Positions 9,970 through 18,374 of a DNA stretch of 64,000 nt are shown here, one piece after another. The translations under genes and the position numbers were made by a program. Below the pieces are notes generated by a model, which searched no databases, was not told the origin of the DNA, and saw nothing but the letters and a program-made list of their open reading frames with translations. Source of the stretch: Roseiarcus sp963741845 (GTDB lineage Bacteria > Pseudomonadota > Alphaproteobacteria > Rhizobiales > Beijerinckiaceae); the NCBI GenBank assembly GCA_963741845.1, contig CAVUJV010000023.1, positions 248,001-312,000 of the forward strand, written 5' to 3'. Within the stretch, counting starts at the first letter, position 1; the number at the start of each line of letters is the position of its first letter.

Positions 9970-10211
9970 TCCGTCTCCTCCGGTTCCGATTCCGGCAGTC
10001 ATCTACTCACGAAGACTGTGATTGACACGTCTTGAAGCCGGGACCAAGATTGGCCGCTGCTTGGAAATTCGTCCTGCGAGCCTTCGCGACAATGCCCACG
10101 GCTCACATCACAAATATAAGCCGGAGTACAGTCGGAAACATTCTGGAGTAGAACAGTCCTTTATTACGCTTGACCTCGGTTCGGTTCTTCATCGCAGAGG
10201 GGAGACATGCG

Positions 10212-11108
10212 ATGTTCAAATCTCGAATAGGATTGGCGATTGCGCTGACCGGTTTGCTTCCCGCAATGCCCGCTGCGGCGAGCGTGTTTTTCTTCAGCAC
10301 GGGCGCCCCGGACGGCAAGATAGCGACCGCTTCTCGCCCGGCCAGCGCGGGAACCTTTGAGATCGAGTCCGCCGACGACTTCGTGCTCACGGGCGGAACC
10401 TCAATCACCAGCGCGACTTTCACGGGGCTAATACCGTCGAATTCGAGTTTGGCGAACGTCCAGGGGGTGCGGGTCGAGATTTACCGCGTCTTTCCTCAGG
10501 ATTTGGATGTCGGACGGACCAGCGGCGCCCCGACGTTCTCGACGGCCCAAGTCCCGACGCGGGTCAATTCGCCCTCGGATGTTGCGCTCGCGGATCGCGA
10601 TTCAACGAGCGGCGGTCTGACCTTCGCGCCCGGGATCCTGTCATCCAGCTTCACGGCCGCCAATTCGGTCCAGCCCGGCGGCATCCATCCGCTACCGAAC
10701 ATTTTCACCGGCGGCGATGGCGCGGTGACCGGCGAAGAGGTGCAGTTCGACGTCACCTTCACGACCCCGTTCGACCTAACCGCCGGGCACTATTTCTTCG
10801 TGCCCCAGGTCCAACTCGCCAGCGGCGATTTCCTTTGGCTTTCAGCCCCCCGGCCTATCGTGCCTCCGGGCACGCCGTTCCCGCCGGGCTCCACCGATCT
10901 GCAAAGCTGGACACGCGATCAATTTCTCGATCCGGATTGGCTGCGGATTGGCTCGGACATCACCGGACAGGGTCCGTTCAACGCCGCGTTCTCGCTAACG
11001 GGGGCCGCGGCGCCTGAACCCTCGACCTGGGCCATGTTCCTCATGGGATTGGCGGGCCTCGGCTTCGCCGGCTATCGCCGGCGCAAGCGCGGCGCGGCAA
11101 TCGCATAG
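10212..11108 (+). CDS. PEP-CTERM sorting domain-containing exported protein
   Basis: A 298-residue exported protein. Residues 1 to about 25 form a signal peptide ending in AMPAAAS. The body is rich in Ser, Thr, Gly and Phe and looks beta-stranded, with a repeated ADDFVLTGG-type beginning. The C-terminus is a textbook PEP-CTERM anchor: PEPSTW, a hydrophobic stretch (AMFLMGLAGLGFAGY) and a basic RRRKR tail. Such proteins are cleaved by an exosortase and often sit in extracellular matrix. No exosortase gene is in the window. ATG 10212 follows GGAGACATGCG. The function of the body is unknown. Confidence 0.88.
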   Translation: MFKSRIGLAIALTGLLPAMPAAASVFFFSTGAPDGKIATASRPASAGTFEIESADDFVLTGGTSITSATFTGLIPSNSSLANVQGVRVEIYRVFPQDLDVGRTSGAPTFSTAQVPTRVNSPSDVALADRDSTSGGLTFAPGILSSSFTAANSVQPGGIHPLPNIFTGGDGAVTGEEVQFDVTFTTPFDLTAGHYFFVPQVQLASGDFLWLSAPRPIVPPGTPFPPGSTDLQSWTRDQFLDPDWLRIGSDITGQGPFNAAFSLTGAAAPEPSTWAMFLMGLAGLGFAGYRRRKRGAAIA

Positions 11109-11144
11109 AGCCAGGGGCACAAGCTGCGTCACGGCGCGTCGCCG

Positions 11145-12179
11145 TCAGGTCGCCGGCGCCGCGCGTCCGTACCAGTCCTTGCTGTTGTTGACGATCCAGA
11201 CGACCGACAGCATCACCGGGACCTCGATCAGGACTCCGACGACGGTGGCGAGCGCCGCGCCGGATTCGAAGCCGAAGAGCGAGATCGCGGCGGCGACCGC
11301 CAGCTCGAAGAAATTGCTGGCGCCGATCAGCGCCGAGGGCCCCGCGACGCAATGCGCCTCGCCGCTCATCCGGTTGAGCAGATAGGCGAAGCCCGCGTTG
11401 AAATAGACCTGAATGAGGATCGGGACCGCGAGCAGCGCGATGACGGCCGGCTGCCGAAGGATCTGGTCGCCCTGAAAGCCGAAGAGCAGAACGAGCGTCG
11501 CCAGCAGCGCGACGAGCGACAGCGGCTGCAGCTTCGCAAGCAGGCCGGAAAGCGCGGCCTCCCCGCCCGAGGCCAGCACGCTGCGGCGCACGATCTGCGC
11601 CGCGATCACAGGGATCACGATATAGAGCGCGACCGAGAGAACAAGCGTGTCCCACGGCACGGTGATCGCCGAGAGGCCGAGCAGCAGACCGACGATCGGC
11701 GCGAAGGCGAAGACCATGATCGTGTCGTTGAGCGCGACCTGCGACAGGGTGAAGTGCGGCTCGCCTTTGGTGAGGTTGCTCCATACGAAGACCATCGCCG
11801 TGCAGGGCGCGGCGGCGAGCAGGATCAGGCCGGCGATATAGGAGGTGATCTGGTCGGCCGGCAGAAAGGGCCGGAAGAGATGCCCGATGAAGAGCCACGC
11901 GAGCGCGGCCATCGAGAACGGCTTCACCGCCCAGTTGATGAAGAGCGTGACGCCGATCCCGCGCCAGTGGCGGCGCACTTCGCCAAGCGCGGCGAAGTCG
12001 ATCCGGATCAGCATCGGAACGATCATCAGCCAGATCAGCACGGCGACGGGCAGATTGACCTTCGCGAACTCGATCGCGCCGATGGCGTGGAAGACGCCGG
12101 GCAGGACATGCCCGAGCGCGACGCCGGCGACGATGCAGAGGCCCACCCAGAGGGTGAGGTAGCGCTCGAATACCGACAT
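11145..12179 (-). CDS. arsB: Arsenite efflux transporter, ACR3 family
   Basis: A 344-residue ACR3-type arsenite permease (not the ArsB type), with about ten hydrophobic helices from near residue 8 to the end. The conserved APCTAMVFVWS segment holds the cysteine needed for arsenite transport, followed by LTKGEPHFTL and NDTIMV. Its start overlaps the arsC stop by one base (TGATG at 12177-12181), showing tight translational coupling. It exports the arsenite made by ArsC across the inner membrane. The symbol follows loose usage; acr3 is more exact. Confidence 0.93.
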   Translation of the reverse strand: MSVFERYLTLWVGLCIVAGVALGHVLPGVFHAIGAIEFAKVNLPVAVLIWLMIVPMLIRIDFAALGEVRRHWRGIGVTLFINWAVKPFSMAALAWLFIGHLFRPFLPADQITSYIAGLILLAAAPCTAMVFVWSNLTKGEPHFTLSQVALNDTIMVFAFAPIVGLLLGLSAITVPWDTLVLSVALYIVIPVIAAQIVRRSVLASGGEAALSGLLAKLQPLSLVALLATLVLLFGFQGDQILRQPAVIALLAVPILIQVYFNAGFAYLLNRMSGEAHCVAGPSALIGASNFFELAVAAAISLFGFESGAALATVVGVLIEVPVMLSVVWIVNNSKDWYGRAAPAT

Positions 12180-12706
12180 CAGACAGCGCCCTGCGGCGCC
12201 TGGGTCGACCCCTCCATGCGCCCGATGTCGCGGAGCCTGCTCTGAAGCGACAACGCGTCGAGGCTCCGGATCGGCAGCGCCGTGAACGCGCCGATGCGAT
12301 TGCGCAGATAGCGGAACGCCGTGTTGAAGGCGCGCTCCTTTTCGACGTCGGAGCCCTCGACCGCGGCGGGGTCTTCGATGCCCCAATGCGCGGTCATCGG
12401 TTGGCCCGGCCACACCGGGCAGGCTTCGCCCGCCGCGCTGTCGCAGACGGTGAACACGAAATCCATCCGCGGCGCGCCGGGGGCGGCGAATTCGTCCCAG
12501 CTTTTCGAGCGAAAGCCGTCGGTGGGATAGCCGTAGGCCGCGAGAGTCCCGAGCGCGAAAGGATTGACGACGCCCTTGGGCTGGCTTCCCGCCGAGAAGG
12601 CGTTGAAGCGGCCCGCGCCGTCCTTGCGCAGAATGCTTTCCGCGAGAACGGAGCGGGCCGTGTTGCCCGTGCAGAGGAAGAGGACGTTGAAGGCGCGGTC
12701 AGCCAC
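12179..12706 (-). CDS. arsC: Arsenate reductase, low-molecular-weight phosphatase type
   Basis: A 175-residue ArsC of the thioredoxin-linked, LMW-PTP-like group. The active-site loop FLCTGNTARS near residues 10-19 has the CX5R-type signature, and the later CDSAAGEACPVWPG segment holds the resolving cysteines. It reduces arsenate to arsenite for export by the neighbouring ACR3 pump. It is the middle gene of arsR-arsC-acr3; its start is within a few bases of the arsR stop. The length is slightly above the usual 130-140 residues, with extra C-terminal sequence after ALPIRSLD. Confidence 0.93.
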   Translation of the reverse strand: MADRAFNVLFLCTGNTARSVLAESILRKDGAGRFNAFSAGSQPKGVVNPFALGTLAAYGYPTDGFRSKSWDEFAAPGAPRMDFVFTVCDSAAGEACPVWPGQPMTAHWGIEDPAAVEGSDVEKERAFNTAFRYLRNRIGAFTALPIRSLDALSLQSRLRDIGRMEGSTQAPQGAV

Positions 12707-13055
12707 AGGCGGATTCCTTGGGTGGGCAGCAGGGAACGAGATCGGCGATCAGCGGCGCGCAGATTTCCGGCCGCCCGTCGCAACAGTCCCTGAGCAGGAA
12801 GGTGACGACAGCGCGGAAGCGCGCGAGGTCGGCGCGATAGAGGATCGACCGGCTCCGCCGCTCGCCCGTCACGAGGCCCGCGCGCGACAGGACGGCGAGA
12901 TGCGCCGAGAGCGTGTTTTGCGGGACGGCGAGGAGGCGCGCGAGCTCGCCCGCGGGCACGCCGTCCGGCTCGCGGCGCACGAGCAGCCGGAAGGCTTCGA
13001 GGCGCGTCGGCTGCGCCAGGGCGGCGAGGGCGTCGATCGTCTCATGTGATTCCAT
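12699..13055 (-). CDS. arsR: ArsR-family arsenic-responsive repressor
   Basis: A 118-residue ArsR/SmtB winged-helix regulator, first gene of the ars operon. The recognition region VPAGELARLLAVPQNTLSAHLAVL is clear. The C-terminus carries a cysteine cluster (DCC, EIC, PCC, SACG), the likely arsenite sensor. ATG 13055 is chosen because MESHETIDALAALAQPTR matches the family start; an upstream in-frame start would run through the operator. Its start codon lies inside an inverted repeat, so autoregulation is likely. The stop overlaps the arsC start by eight bases. Confidence 0.9.
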   Translation of the reverse strand: MESHETIDALAALAQPTRLEAFRLLVRREPDGVPAGELARLLAVPQNTLSAHLAVLSRAGLVTGERRSRSILYRADLARFRAVVTFLLRDCCDGRPEICAPLIADLVPCCPPKESACG

Positions 13056-13080
13056 ATATCCAGATTTATGGACATATGGA
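13051..13080. promoter_or_regulatory. Candidate ArsR operator
   Basis: TCCATAT at 13051-13057 and ATATGGA at 13074-13080 form a perfect 7-bp inverted repeat. Inside it, TCCA (13059-13062) and TGGA (13069-13072) form a second dyad. The element covers the arsR start codon and lies 31 bases before the divergent methyltransferase start. It is the only clear dyad in this gap and could control both directions. Confidence 0.6.
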
Positions 13081-13111
13081 TGGAAAGGCAAGCGTGGGGT
13101 AAAGGTTGGTC

Positions 13112-13735
13112 ATGAGCGCGACGGATCGTCAGGCCCACTGGGAAAACGTGTACCGCACGAAGGGCGAGGCCGAGGTCAGCTGGTTTCAGGAAAGCCCCGC
13201 TCTGTCTCTGGACCTGCTGCGGCTTGCCGGCGCGACCCCGCAATCCGCGATCATCGACGTCGGCGGCGGCGCGTCGCGGCTGGTCGATACGCTCGTCTCC
13301 GAAGGCTACGAGGATGTGACGGTGCTCGACCTGTCGGCGGCGGCGCTCGCGGCCGCGCAGGCGCGGCTCGGCGAGAAGGCGAGCCGGGCGCATTGGCTCG
13401 TCGCCGACGCCACGACCTGGGAGCCCTCGCGGACCTATGATCTCTGGCACGACCGGGCGGCCTTTCATTTCCTGACCGATCCGCAGGACCAGGCCGCCTA
13501 TGTCGCGCGGCTGAAGCGGGCGCTGCGCAGCGACGGCCGCGTCATCATCGGCTCCTTCGCGCTGGACGGCCCGGAAAAGTGCAGCGGATTGCCGGTGGCG
13601 CGGCACGACGCCGAGAGCCTCGGCCGGGCGCTCGGTCCGGAGTTCGCGCTCGTCGATACGCGCCGGCACGAGCACAGGACGCCGTGGGGTGTGGTGCAGC
13701 GCTTTCAGTTCAGCACGTTCCGGCGGGTCCGTTAG
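13112..13735 (+). CDS. Class I SAM-dependent methyltransferase, divergent from ars operon
   Basis: A 207-residue methyltransferase. It opens with HWENVYRTKGEAEVSWFQ, a signature of a small uncharacterised family. Motif I (IDVGGGASRLVD) is near residue 48 and the acidic VLDLS follows. WHDRAAFHFL and the conserved GPEKCSGLPV loop come next. ATG 13112 is the first good start, with AAAGG six bases upstream. There is a single cysteine, so it lacks the three or four needed by arsenite methyltransferase ArsM. Sharing the promoter region with arsR suggests arsenic or metalloid induction, but the methyl acceptor is unknown. Confidence 0.85.
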   Translation: MSATDRQAHWENVYRTKGEAEVSWFQESPALSLDLLRLAGATPQSAIIDVGGGASRLVDTLVSEGYEDVTVLDLSAAALAAAQARLGEKASRAHWLVADATTWEPSRTYDLWHDRAAFHFLTDPQDQAAYVARLKRALRSDGRVIIGSFALDGPEKCSGLPVARHDAESLGRALGPEFALVDTRRHEHRTPWGVVQRFQFSTFRRVR

Positions 13736-13754
13736 ACCCGGGACGGCGGGAGTC

Positions 13755-14636
13755 TCACAGAAAAATCGCCTTGTCCCGCGCGATGGCTTTCGCGAGATGT
13801 TCGGCGACGGCGCGGATGCGCCCGAGGCCGCGCGTGTCCTCGTGGGTGACGAGCCAGTAGGCGCGGGTCGCGCGGCGTTCGGGCAGGACGGGGACGAGGT
13901 CCCTGAAGCGGCGGGCGATGAAATCATGCGCGACGCCGAGGCCGAGCCCCGCCCGCAAGGCTTCGAGCTGCGTCACCGCGTTCGTGCATTCGAAATGCGT
14001 CGGCGCGCCGCCGTAGAGCTCGCGCACATAGTCGAGCGCGTCGGAAAAGATGTGCTCCTCGACATAGCCGATGAGCCGGTGGCGCTTGAGATCCTCGACG
14101 TCCGCGGGCGCGCCATGCCGCTTGAGATAGGCGGCGGTCGCGTAGATGCCGAGCGTATAGTCGGTGAGCTTGCGGGCGACGAAACGGCCGGTCTCCGGCT
14201 TGTCGAGGCCGATGACGATATCGACCTCGCGGCGCGCCAGCGGCGTGAGCTGGGGCAGGGGCAGGAGTTGCAGGCGGACGCCCGGATGGCGCTCGGCGAA
14301 ATCGCGCAGGGCGTGGCTGAGGTAATAGGTCGAAAAACCGTCCGGCGCGCCGATCCGCACATCGCCCGTCAGTTCGAGGTCGAGGCCGGACATTTCCCCC
14401 TGCGCGTGCAGGAAGGCGCTCTCCATCTGCTCGGCGGCGGTGAGGAAGCGTTCGCCGGCGCTGGTCAGCTTCGCGCCCGTGGTGCGCCGGTCGAACAGCT
14501 TTGCGCCGAGCGCGGCCTCGAGCGCGGCGATGCGGCGGCTGACGGTCGCGTGGTCGAGCCGCAGGCGCTTCGCCGCCGCCACGAACTGGCCGGCGCGGGC
14601 GACGGCGAGGAAGACGCGGACGTTGTCCCAATCCAT
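13755..14636 (-). CDS. LysR-family transcriptional regulator
   Basis: A 293-residue LysR-type regulator. Residues 1-60 form the winged HTH (MDWDNVRVFLAVARAGQF, then RLDHATVSRRIAALE), followed by a substrate-binding domain with the GLDKPE and YVEEHIF stretches. ATG 14636 gives the standard family start; a longer open frame upstream has no ribosome site. It lies back to back with the toxin-antitoxin pair. The nearest metabolic target downstream is mmsA about 1 kb away, so control of methylmalonate-semialdehyde dehydrogenase is possible but unproven. Confidence 0.9.
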   Translation of the reverse strand: MDWDNVRVFLAVARAGQFVAAAKRLRLDHATVSRRIAALEAALGAKLFDRRTTGAKLTSAGERFLTAAEQMESAFLHAQGEMSGLDLELTGDVRIGAPDGFSTYYLSHALRDFAERHPGVRLQLLPLPQLTPLARREVDIVIGLDKPETGRFVARKLTDYTLGIYATAAYLKRHGAPADVEDLKRHRLIGYVEEHIFSDALDYVRELYGGAPTHFECTNAVTQLEALRAGLGLGVAHDFIARRFRDLVPVLPERRATRAYWLVTHEDTRGLGRIRAVAEHLAKAIARDKAIFL

Positions 14637-14704
14637 GCGGACGACTCTATAGCGATTTCCGGGACCGCGACGACGCCTCTGGGAACGCCCTTGAGCCGGC
14701 GGGG

Positions 14705-14727
14705 TGTGTATGCTAATGTCATACACA
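14705..14727. promoter_or_regulatory. Inverted-repeat operator of the toxin-antitoxin pair
   Basis: TGTGTATG (14705-14712) and CATACACA (14720-14727) form a perfect 8-bp inverted repeat around a seven-base spacer. It ends on the A of the antitoxin ATG. Type II antitoxins usually bind such dyads over their own promoter, so this is the likely autoregulatory site. Confidence 0.6.
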
Positions 14728-15005
14728 TGAGCAAGACGCGGGCGGCGACCTCGATCCTGAGCGTCCGGGTGAACCCGGAAGAGCGTGAGCTGCTCGACGC
14801 AGCCGCATCGCAGACCCGCACCTCGATCAGCGATTTCGTCCGCCGCGCGGCGGTCGAGGCGGCCGAGATGGAGGTCCTCAACCGGTCAAATGTTATAATT
14901 CCGGCCGAATCCTGGGAAGCGTTCGAGGCCTGGGCGGCGCGGCCTGCGGAAGTCCTTCCGGGATTGAAAGCGCTGATGCAGCGCAAACCCACTTGGGAAC
15001 GATAG
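14727..15005 (+). CDS. DUF1778-family (TacA-like) type II antitoxin
   Basis: A 92-residue antitoxin. The N-terminal ribbon-helix-helix reads SILSVRVNPEERELLDAAA and then SISDFVRRAAVEAA, which binds DNA. The C-terminal tail (ESWEAFEAWAARPAEVLPGL) is the toxin-wrapping part that neutralises the GNAT toxin. The following toxin frame overlaps its end by 13 bases, the usual TA arrangement. The start codon is fixed by the inverted repeat that abuts it. Confidence 0.87.
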   Translation: MSKTRAATSILSVRVNPEERELLDAAASQTRTSISDFVRRAAVEAAEMEVLNRSNVIIPAESWEAFEAWAARPAEVLPGLKALMQRKPTWER

Positions 15006-15518
15006 GATCGAGTCCGGTCTCGCCGCCGCGGCCCCTTGCGGAGACCGACGACCGGAGGGCCTTCGACTGCGGGCGCTCCTCCATGAACGAATGGTTCGTC
15101 CGGCACGCGTTGAACAATCACAGGAGCGGCGCGTCGCGCGTCAATGTCATAGCCGAAATCGGGACGGACCGGATTGTCGGCTTTGTGACGCTCAGCGCCG
15201 CGCCAGATCGAGCGCGCCTTTCTGCCGAAAGCGCGCCAGCGGAACCAGCCCGATCCCGTGCCGGTGACGCTTCTGGGGCAACTGGCGGTCGATCGCGGCT
15301 GGCAGGGGCAAGGCCATGCGGATTCGCTGGTGCAGTTCGCTTTGTGGACCGCGCTCAAGGCGGCCGAGAGCGTCGGAAGCTTCGCCGTCATAACGCACCC
15401 GATCGACGATGCGCTCCGCACGTTCTATGCGCGTTGGAATTTCAGCGACCTTCCCTTCGATCCAAGGCGCGCGATGATCCTCCGCATGGCGGACATCGAA
15501 CAAACCCTGAGATCGTGA
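14993..15518 (+). CDS. GNAT-family (TacT-like) toxin, one frameshift
   Basis: Partner of the DUF1778 antitoxin. Toxins of this family acetylate aminoacyl-tRNA and stop translation. The N-terminal part reads FDCGRSSMNEWFVRHALNNH and SGASRV, typical of TacT. After FVTLSAA an extra base at about 15205 shifts the frame. The rest continues in LLGQLAVDRGWQGQGHADSLV, the acetyl-CoA-binding segment, and ends IEQTLRS. The start is probably TTG 14993 overlapping the antitoxin. If the base is real rather than a read error, the toxin is dead and the antitoxin stands alone. Confidence 0.78.
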
Positions 15519-15642
15519 ACAGGATTAGCACATTTCCGCACAGCCGTTGCGCAAACTCATGCGTTGCTGTGCGCAAAAGCGTGAGCGATAAAGCGCCCAA
15601 CGCCGGGTCCCGGCGACGGCAATCTCGGGAAGGAGACATCCC

Positions 15643-17139
15643 ATGATCGAATACGGGCATTTCATCGGCGGCAAGGCCGTCCCCGGCAAGTCCGGCCGCA
15701 CCGCGGACGTCTTTCAGCCCATGGACGGAACGGTCCGCGCCCATGTCGCGCTCGCCTCCAAGGCGGAGGTGCGCGCCGCGGTCGAGAACGCGCTCGCCGC
15801 GCAGCCGGCCTGGGCGGCGGTCAATCCGCAGCGCCGGGCGCGCGTCCTCATGAAGTTCCTCGAGCTCATCGCGCGCGACAACGACAAGCTCGCCGACGTG
15901 CTCGCCCGCGAGCACGGCAAGACCATCCCCGACGCGCGCGGCGACATTCAGCGCGGCGTCGAGGTCGTGGAGTTCGCGCTCGGCGTGCCGCATCTGATGA
16001 AGGGCGAATATACGGACGGCGCGGGCCCGGGCATCGACATCTATTCGATGCGCCAGCCGCTCGGCGTCGTGGCCGGCATCACGCCCTTCAATTTCCCGGC
16101 CATGATCCCGCTCTGGAAGCTCGCCCCGGCCATCGCCTGCGGCAACGCCTTCATCCTGAAGCCCTCCGAGCGCGATCCCGGCGTGCCGATGATGCTCGGC
16201 GAGCTGTTCGTCGAGGCGGGCGGGCCTCCCGGCATTCTCAACGTGGTCAACGGCGACAAGGAAGCGGTGGACGCGATCCTCGACGATCCGGACATCCAGG
16301 CGGTCGGCTTCGTCGGCTCGACGCCGATTGCGCATTACATCTATTCGCGCGGAACGGCGTCGGGGAAGCGCGTGCAGTGCTTCGGCGGCGCGAAGAACCA
16401 CATGGTCGTGATGCCCGACGCCGACATGGACCAGACGGTCGATGCGCTGATCGGCGCGGGCTACGGCTCGGCGGGCGAGCGCTGCATGGCGATTTCGGTC
16501 GCGGTGCCGGTCGGCCAGAAGACGGCCGACGAACTCGTCAGGCGGCTGATCCCGCGGGTCGAGGCGCTGAAGGTCGGCCCCTCGACCGACCCGACCGCCG
16601 ACTACGGCCCGGTCGTGACCAGCGCCGCGCTCGACAAGATCAAGGGCTATGTGGACATCGGCGTTCAGGAAGGCGCGAAGCTCGTCGTCGACGGGCGCGG
16701 CTTCAAGATGCAGGGCTACGAGAACGGCTTCTACATGGGCGGCTGTCTCTTCGACAACGTGACGAAGGACATGCGCATCTACAAGGAGGAGATCTTCGGC
16801 CCCGTGCTCTCGGTCGTGCGCGCGCATGACTATTCCGAGGCGCTCGGCCTCTGCAACGACCACGAATACGGCAACGGCGTCGCGATCTTCACCCGCGACG
16901 GCGACGCGGCGCGCGATTTCGCGTCGAAGGTCAAGGTCGGCATGATCGGCGTCAACGTGCCGATCCCGGTGCCGCTCGCCTATTTCACCTTCGGCGGCTG
17001 GAAGCGCTCGGGCTTCGGCGACCTCAACCAGCACGGCCCGGATTCTGTCCGCTTCTATACGCGGACCAAGACCGTGACCGCGCGCTGGCCCTCGGGCATC
17101 AAGGAAGGCGCGAACTTCAGCATCCCGACGATGAGCTGA
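15643..17139 (+). CDS. mmsA: CoA-acylating methylmalonate-semialdehyde dehydrogenase
   Basis: A 498-residue aldehyde dehydrogenase that converts methylmalonate or malonate semialdehyde, NAD+ and CoA to propionyl- or acetyl-CoA in valine and inositol catabolism. The family signature IEYGHFIGGKAVPG starts the protein. TPFNFPAMIP, GFVGST, FGGAKNHMVVMPDAD and the catalytic cysteine in GSAGERCMA (near 16480) follow. The C-terminal GGWKRSGFGDLNQHG is typical. ATG 15643 follows GGGAAGGAGACATCCC. Length is exactly normal. It fits with the acyl-CoA dehydrogenase and mmsB nearby. Confidence 0.95.
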   Translation: MIEYGHFIGGKAVPGKSGRTADVFQPMDGTVRAHVALASKAEVRAAVENALAAQPAWAAVNPQRRARVLMKFLELIARDNDKLADVLAREHGKTIPDARGDIQRGVEVVEFALGVPHLMKGEYTDGAGPGIDIYSMRQPLGVVAGITPFNFPAMIPLWKLAPAIACGNAFILKPSERDPGVPMMLGELFVEAGGPPGILNVVNGDKEAVDAILDDPDIQAVGFVGSTPIAHYIYSRGTASGKRVQCFGGAKNHMVVMPDADMDQTVDALIGAGYGSAGERCMAISVAVPVGQKTADELVRRLIPRVEALKVGPSTDPTADYGPVVTSAALDKIKGYVDIGVQEGAKLVVDGRGFKMQGYENGFYMGGCLFDNVTKDMRIYKEEIFGPVLSVVRAHDYSEALGLCNDHEYGNGVAIFTRDGDAARDFASKVKVGMIGVNVPIPVPLAYFTFGGWKRSGFGDLNQHGPDSVRFYTRTKTVTARWPSGIKEGANFSIPTMS

Positions 17140-17221
17140 TCCCACAAGACAGGACGGCGGCCGGGGGCTTATGCTGCTCCCGCCCGCCGCCCGCGCGGCG
17201 AAACGCTCGCAAGGCAAGCCC

Positions 17222-17781
17222 ATGTCCACCGCGCTCAAACGGATGACGGTCGATGAGTTCCTTCTCTGGGCCGAGGGGAAGGACGGACACTGGGAGCTGC
17301 ACGACGGCGTCCCGGTGATGATGTCGCCGGAGCGGCTGGCGCATGCGCGGACCAAAGGTGAGGCCTCTGTGGCCCTCCGAGGCGCCGTTCAGCAGCGCGG
17401 GCTTGCCCTGCCGCGTCTATCCGGACGGCATGGCGGTCAGGATCGACGCGCGAACGTCTTACGAGCCGGACGCGTCCGTGGCGTGCGGGCGGCTCGCCGC
17501 CGGACGACGCGCTCGCGATCGACGACCCCATTCTCGTCGTCGAGGTCCTCTCGCCGAGCACGGCGGCGGTCGACCATGGACGCAAGCTCAGCGGCTATTT
17601 CTCGCTGCCGAGCGTCCAGCACTATCTCATCCTCGATCCGGAGCGGCGCGTCGCCATCTGGCACAAGCGCGGATCCGCCGACGCGATCGAGACGCGCGTG
17701 GTGTCGGGCGGGGATATCCGGCTCGATCCGCCGGGCCTTGAGCTCGCGGTCGCGGCGCTCTTCCCCGCGGCGGAGGGCTGA
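17222..17781 (+). pseudogene. Uma2-family (DUF820) restriction-endonuclease-fold protein, two frameshifts
   Basis: A PD-(D/E)XK-fold Uma2 protein in three frame pieces. The start MTVDEFLLWAEG and HWELHDGVPVMM read from ATG 17222. After about 17399 the frame moves by one to give LPCRVYPDGMAVRID and YEPDASV. After about 17500 it moves again to give DDPILVVEVLSPST, GRKLSGYFSLPSVQHYLILDPERR and the end ALFPAAEG. The total is two bases over a multiple of three, i.e. two single insertions. The core acidic residues of the fold are present (E in HWELHDG, D in PDA, E in VVEVLS). The function of the family is not established. Confidence 0.75.
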
Positions 17782-17851
17782 CGCCATTCGCGCCTCGCCC
17801 GACAGAAGAGCCGCCCGACGCGCCGGGGACTTCGGGCGCCCGAACGGCCTA

Positions 17852-18212
17852 TCAGAACCGGAAGAGCGGGATGCCGGGACCGTCGAAGCGGTTGTTGAGG
17901 ATTGTCTCGCGCCCGCGCCAGTTGCCGAACGTGCCCACGTCCGGGCTCGGCGGCGAGAACGTGTCGAGCACGTAATTGTTCGAGGAGGTGACGGCCGGGC
18001 TGTCGGCGCCGCCAAGGGTCAGGTAGGAATTCGCGTTTTTGCGGACCGTGATCTGGCGCCCCTTGTCGGTCGTCGGTCTTGGTCTTGGCCTTGGCGGGCC
18101 GGTGACGGGTCTGCTGGCCGGGGGGCGGAGTCGTCTGCGCCTCGGCGACCGAAACCGCCCCGAACGCCGCCGCCATGGCGACGACGCCCGCGAGGCGAAG
18201 CAATGAAGTCAT
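17852..18212 (-). CDS. Hypothetical exported protein, one frameshift
   Basis: A roughly 120-residue secreted protein that I do not recognise. Residues 1-25 are a signal peptide (LLRLAGVVAMAAAFGAVSVAEAQ). A basic Pro/Lys-rich linker (HRPAKAKTKT) follows. An extra base at about 18070 then shifts into KGRQITVRKNANSYLTLGG, SSNNYVLDTFSPPSPDVG and the end PGIPLFRF. The piece between start and stop is one base over a multiple of three, supporting a single inserted base. It is divergent from the acyl-CoA dehydrogenase gene. Confidence 0.6.
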
Positions 18213-18374
18213 CAACCAACCTCTTCCAGTCGCTGCGCGGACTCCTGCTCCAGGGGAACAGGGCCGCCGGCGGTTCGGGACCGAAGTCCCCCGGTGTATC
18301 GCGCTCCAATGCCGGTTTCGGCGCGCCGAAGCAACCGGACCGATCGTCTCACCTGCCGGGAATATGAGCCTGCG

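Noticed and set aside
13112..13735. Arsenite methyltransferase ArsM
   Set aside because: Only one cysteine is present; ArsM needs three or four conserved ones.
15442..17355. 637-codon open frame on the minus strand
   Set aside because: Antisense to mmsA, which is intact with its catalytic cysteine.
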